A stretch of 64,000 nucleotides of DNA from positions 45,303-109,302 of the forward strand of contig JAAWHU010000001.1 of the NCBI GenBank assembly GCA_022796015.1, read 5' to 3'. The notes below the pieces were generated by a model that saw only the letters and a program-made list of their open reading frames with translations, did no database searches and was not told the origin of the DNA. A program made the translations under genes and the position numbers. Below are positions 61,096-64,000 of this stretch, piece after piece; within the stretch, counting starts at the first letter, position 1, and each line of letters starts with the position of its first letter. This stretch comes from Hungatella sp. (GTDB taxonomy: Bacteria; Bacillota; Clostridia; Lachnospirales; Lachnospiraceae).

Positions 61096-62182
61096 ATTGC
61101 ACCAGCCGCTCTAATATTTCCAGATTTTCCCCATGCCATCGGTGAGGGCCTTCACAGATTTCGTGAATCACCCGCTCCTGTGCCTCCATAAGGCCGTAGG
61201 CTCGTCTCACTATCTCCACCTGCTCCTGTGCATTGACGATCCCTCTGGGGCCGTTTAACCGGTCGTCTCTGCAGGACTGAATCCACATAGGCCTTGGGGC
61301 TATAAGGCAGCCGATGTCTCCCATATCCAGATGCTCCCAGAGATGAGGCACATAGTTGCAGGAGCAGTTGTTATTCAGGGTGAGAAGGGCATCCTTATAA
61401 CCGTAAAAATACCCGCTGATAACGCAAAAACGGATCCTCTCATCAAGAGCAGACAAAAACAGGGTCTGCATGCCTCCGCCGGAAAATCCCAGACAGCCTG
61501 CATTGTTGGTATTCCACTGTTTCCGCTCCTCCAGATAATCCAGAATCCGCATAAGATCCCACGTAAACATTCCCGCTGCGGGGATCCCCAGAGGCTCCCC
61601 CATGTGGGCCAGGCGGTAACAGTCGTTTTTCATGGCCGTCTCGGGATCTTTGGCATCCACCGGATCCTCCCGCCTCTCCCCGAACCCCCGGCTGTCAGGA
61701 CAGACTGCCACATAGCCGCGCCTGGCAGCCTGGAGTCCGTAATCATATTCATAATGCCGGATACTCTCCGCGATGGCCTTGTACTCCCTAAGGCCTGCCA
61801 CCGCATACTTTCCGTTTCCCCCGTGTCCGTGAGGGCAGAGAATCACAGGGGCAGACTCATCTGCACCCTCCGGTATCAAAAGATAGAGAGTCACCCACAC
61901 ATCCGGCTCCGCCTGGATTCTCACGTGCTCTCTTCGGATTCCATCGGGCAGCACCGTCACGTCTTCTGTAAGGGATTGTAGTGGACAGGTTTCCATTTTG
62001 TCAAGTCCCAGAAGGCGGCCTAAAAGCTCTCTTGTCTCCTTCTGCCACGCCTCAAGCTCCTTTCTGGTCTCACCCGCAAAGCAGTCTCTGCGGGCGTACC
62101 GGTCAAATTTTTTTATCATGGATGGCAGCGTGCCATAACATCCCTTCATCTCAGGAAGAATTTTCTGTGAATCAGTCATCAT
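61085..62182 (-). CDS. Alpha/beta-hydrolase of the acetylesterase type
   Basis: The 365-residue protein has the nucleophile elbow GFSGGGMQ (serine near residue 236), oxyanion-side sequence LCPHGHGGNGKY, the acid in QSCRDDRLNG and the histidine near CEGPHRWHG. The family includes deacetylases of pectin or xylan oligosaccharides and dienelactone-like hydrolases. Its place between a GH28 and a TctA-type transporter suggests it removes acetyl or methyl groups from imported pectin fragments. The specific ester is unknown. Confidence 0.8.
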   Translation of the reverse strand: MMTDSQKILPEMKGCYGTLPSMIKKFDRYARRDCFAGETRKELEAWQKETRELLGRLLGLDKMETCPLQSLTEDVTVLPDGIRREHVRIQAEPDVWVTLYLLIPEGADESAPVILCPHGHGGNGKYAVAGLREYKAIAESIRHYEYDYGLQAARRGYVAVCPDSRGFGERREDPVDAKDPETAMKNDCYRLAHMGEPLGIPAAGMFTWDLMRILDYLEERKQWNTNNAGCLGFSGGGMQTLFLSALDERIRFCVISGYFYGYKDALLTLNNNCSCNYVPHLWEHLDMGDIGCLIAPRPMWIQSCRDDRLNGPRGIVNAQEQVEIVRRAYGLMEAQERVIHEICEGPHRWHGENLEILERLVQYGK

Positions 62183-63500
62183 TTACCTCTCCCTGGCTCT
62201 TGGCCCCGGCCGGGACTGCTTTTTTCTTCTTCAGGTAATCGGACAAGAAAGGCCAGATCACGCAGAAGACAGACACCAAAAGCAGGGTGGCGGAAATAGG
62301 CCTGGTGAAAAATTCCTTGTAGCTGCCGTGGGCATAGCTGATTCCCTGGCGGAAATAGCGCTCCAGCTTGCTTGAAAGAATGAAAGCCAGCACCAGAGGG
62401 GAGGTAGGAAGTCCCGCCATGCTCATAAATACGGCCAGAAGACACAGGGCCAGCATCACATAGATGTTGAACATGGTGTTGGAGATTCCGTATCCGCCGA
62501 TATAGCAGATCACCAGAATCACGGTGTAAAGGTAATGATAAGGCACCTTGAGAATATAGGGGAACCACCGTTTGGTCACGATCTGGACAAGGTAGGTGAC
62601 AATGGCCGACACCATAACGCAGGCAAAGATCAGCATGGCCAGGTCTGGCTGCTCCGTCATAAACAAAGGCCCTGCCTGAAGTCCGTGAATGGTAAGTCCC
62701 GCAATGAGCATGGCCGTAATGCCGTCTCCCGGAATTCCCAGGGCCATCATGGGGATCAGGGCGCCGCCTAACGAGGCGTTGTTGGCCGTCTCGGAGGCCC
62801 ACACGCCTGCCGGGTTGCCTTTGCCGAAGCTTTCCGGTTCTTTGCTGATGCTTTTGGCATAGCCGTAAGCCACCATATTGGAGATACCGGAGCCCATCCC
62901 CGGGAGAAATCCGATCCACAGGCCTGATGCAAATGCAAACAATATGGTCTTAATATTTTCAAAAATATCCTTCAGCCCTACGCCGAGGCCCTTCATATTC
63001 ACCACGTCCGCCTCAGGCATCTTGGCCTCTCCCTTGGCAGAATCCCTGATGATCTGACACATGGCAAACATTCCCAACATCTGGGCCACGGTGCTGATAC
63101 CGGAGCTTAAATATATGTTTCCGAAGATAAAACGGTTGGCTCCGTTTATAGGGTCCATACCGATACAGCCCATGAGAAGGCCGATGCCTGCCGCCATAAT
63201 GCCCTTAAAGATATTGCCCTTTGACAGAGACGCAATGAGGGTAATGGCGCAGAAGCACAGGGAGAAATACTCCCATGGCCCCAGATGAAGGGCAAACTCG
63301 GCGATAACCGGGGAGAGAACCGTAGCCAGGGCCACGGAACCCACGGTACCGATAAAGGAAGCCGTCATGCCGATGCCTAAGGCCTTTCCTGCCTGGCCGT
63401 TTTTCGTCATGGGAAATCCGTCGAAGCAGGTGGCAATGGCCGACGAGGAACCGGGGATACCGATGAGCACAGCCGAGATAAAGGTGCCGCGCCGCGGCAT
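62172..63500 (-). CDS. TctA-family tripartite tricarboxylate-type transporter subunit, N-terminus missing
   Basis: The 440 or so visible residues are a TctA permease: the frame begins at an anomalous MPRRGTFISAVLIGIPG, then SAIATCFDGFPMTKNGQAGKAL, repeated pairs of membrane helices, and LGIPGDGITAMLIAGLTIHG. Normal TctA starts about 70-100 residues earlier, before the YGGTxSAVL segment. At the junction (about 63486-63500) the sequence switches to a queC gene on the plus strand. The partner subunits TctB and TctC are not seen. It overlaps the esterase gene by 11 bp, so it belongs to the pectin operon; the substrate may be a uronate or an organic acid. Confidence 0.85.
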   Translation of the reverse strand: MPRRGTFISAVLIGIPGSSSAIATCFDGFPMTKNGQAGKALGIGMTASFIGTVGSVALATVLSPVIAEFALHLGPWEYFSLCFCAITLIASLSKGNIFKGIMAAGIGLLMGCIGMDPINGANRFIFGNIYLSSGISTVAQMLGMFAMCQIIRDSAKGEAKMPEADVVNMKGLGVGLKDIFENIKTILFAFASGLWIGFLPGMGSGISNMVAYGYAKSISKEPESFGKGNPAGVWASETANNASLGGALIPMMALGIPGDGITAMLIAGLTIHGLQAGPLFMTEQPDLAMLIFACVMVSAIVTYLVQIVTKRWFPYILKVPYHYLYTVILVICYIGGYGISNTMFNIYVMLALCLLAVFMSMAGLPTSPLVLAFILSSKLERYFRQGISYAHGSYKEFFTRPISATLLLVSVFCVIWPFLSDYLKKKKAVPAGAKSQGEVNDD

Positions 63501-63544
63501 TTAAAGCCAACGGAATAGAAGATCCGGCAGTAAAAGGAGAATGA
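63494..63544 (+). pseudogene. queC: C-terminal tail of queC (7-cyano-7-deazaguanine synthase), rest missing
   Basis: The reading frame gives [16 protein letters not shown] and stops at TGA (63542-63544), one base before the queF ATG. QueC proteins end in a motif of the form RREAFxxAGVxDPT, so this is very probably the last 16-17 residues of QueC. Everything upstream is replaced by tctA sequence on the opposite strand. See the finding on the junction. Confidence 0.75.
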
Positions 63545-63545
63545 T

Positions 63546-64000
63546 ATGCCAAGAGAAAAACAGAACGAAGGTATAACCTTGCTCGGTAACAATAACACGA
63601 AATATCCGCAGACTTACGACCCGTCCGTTTTGGAAACGTTTGTAAATAAACACCCCGGAAGGGATTACTTCGTAAAGTTCAACTGTCCCGAATTCACAAG
63701 CCTTTGTCCAATAACGGGGCAGCCCGATTTTGCCACGGTCTATATTTCGTATGTACCGCGCGAAAAGATGGTTGAAAGTAAGTCTTTAAAACTGTATCTT
63801 TTCGGGTTCAGAAACCGCGGTGATTTTCACGAAGACTGCGTGAACGTTATAATGAACGACCTTATTGAATTGATGGACCCTGCATACATAGAGGTATGGG
63901 GCAAGTTTTTGCCCCGTGGCGGAATTTCCATAGACCCCTATTGCAACTATGGCAAAAAGGGGACCAAGTGGGAACAGGTGGCCTGGGACAGGCTTTCGCA
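63546..64000 (+). CDS. queF: NADPH-dependent 7-cyano-7-deazaguanine reductase (QueF), C-terminus cut
   Basis: The visible 151 residues start [19 protein letters not shown]. They have the catalytic Cys motif [38 protein letters not shown] and [20 protein letters not shown]. QueF reduces preQ0 to preQ1 for queuosine in tRNA. Codon use is visibly less GC-rich in third positions than the neighbouring genes. The gene runs past the window edge. Its TGATATG junction with the queC tail is normal for a que operon. Confidence 0.93.
   Translation, partial: MPREKQNEGITLLGNNNTKYPQTYDPSVLETFVNKHPGRDYFVKFNCPEFTSLCPITGQPDFATVYISYVPREKMVESKSLKLYLFGFRNRGDFHEDCVNVIMNDLIELMDPAYIEVWGKFLPRGGISIDPYCNYGKKGTKWEQVAWDRLS

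Noticed and set aside
1..64000. tRNA or rRNA genes
   Set aside because: No cloverleaf with a 3' CCA-adjacent TTC box and no rRNA-like conserved blocks were noticed in the intergenic regions examined; a covariance-model scan would be decisive.

Overview
The window looks like chromosome of a spore-forming, motile, anaerobic Firmicute of the Lachnospiraceae type (Clostridium cluster XIVa relatives such as Enterocloster or Hungatella). The evidence is the roughly 50% GC content, sporulation-linked genes (an alpha/beta-type small acid-soluble spore protein, a YlmC/YmxH-type protein), flagellin, an anaerobic cobalamin pathway and pectin-degradation genes. Genus is inference. Almost every gene is on the minus strand. 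The plus-strand exceptions are a small XRE regulator, one large orphan gene and a queuosine-gene fragment at the right edge.

Layout, left to right. 0-4.7 kb: a tad/Flp pilus operon transcribed leftward (tadZ, tadA, tadB, tadC, flp, TadE-like). 4.7-6.8 kb: a palindromic mobile element, an XRE regulator, and a broken Rpn-type gene. 6.8-20.4 kb: housekeeping genes (SNF2 helicase, argS, a DUF1266 lipoprotein, efp, aroK, aroE, yqeG, nrdR, ylmC/ymxH-like), two membrane proteins, and the methionine importer metN-metI-metQ. 20.4-23.1 kb: a promoter, a methionine-rich leader peptide and a terminator ahead of metN, then a zinc-ribbon gene and a flagellin carrying an internal HExxH metalloprotease (flagellinolysin type). 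The flagellin reading frame is broken at a run of ten G. 23.1-30.9 kb: pepV-like dipeptidase, yqeY, dacA, a MATE exporter, a coiled-coil NlpC/P60 hydrolase, folA and a ThyX-like gene. 30.9-45.6 kb: anaerobic cobalamin genes (cbiD, cbiL, cbiF, cbiG, cbiH, a cbiJ-cbiE fusion, cbiT, then cobT, cobU, cobS, a short second cobU-like gene, cbiB, cbiP, cbiC), interrupted by a plus-strand orphan gene. 45.7-56.9 kb: spore protein, a PadR/HAAS/DUF4097/PspC envelope module, a receiver protein, the cmk-ispH-S1 operon, a BaiN/HI0933-type flavoprotein, a double-domain PPK2 (polyphosphate:AMP phosphotransferase), aspartokinase and an HD hydrolase. 57-63.5 kb: a pectin/rhamnogalacturonan-type operon (TctA-like transporter, esterase, GH28, GH105, TIM-barrel isomerase). 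63.5-64 kb: a sudden switch to queC(tail)-queF.

Four things stand out. (1) The metNIQ leader has a sigma-A promoter, a good Shine-Dalgarno site, a 32-codon ORF with 10 Met codons and a strong terminator, plus a possible antiterminator pairing placed where a ribosome at the stop codon would mask it. This has the architecture of a ribosome-mediated methionine attenuator. (2) The flagellinolysin gene is interrupted at a G10 tract; G9 restores the frame, so it is either a phase-variation switch or a sequence error. (3) A family of about 215-bp long-hairpin elements, with three full copies and four deletion derivatives, is scattered in intergenic DNA. The full copies are flanked by 10-13 bp direct repeats. 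Removing the copy in cobI restores a longer C-terminus and tight cobI-cbiF coupling, which shows it inserted. (4) At about 63.49 kb two truncated genes, tctA and queC, are fused base to base, so the right end may be an assembly chimera.

No rRNA, tRNA, CRISPR array or complete transposase gene was recognised.
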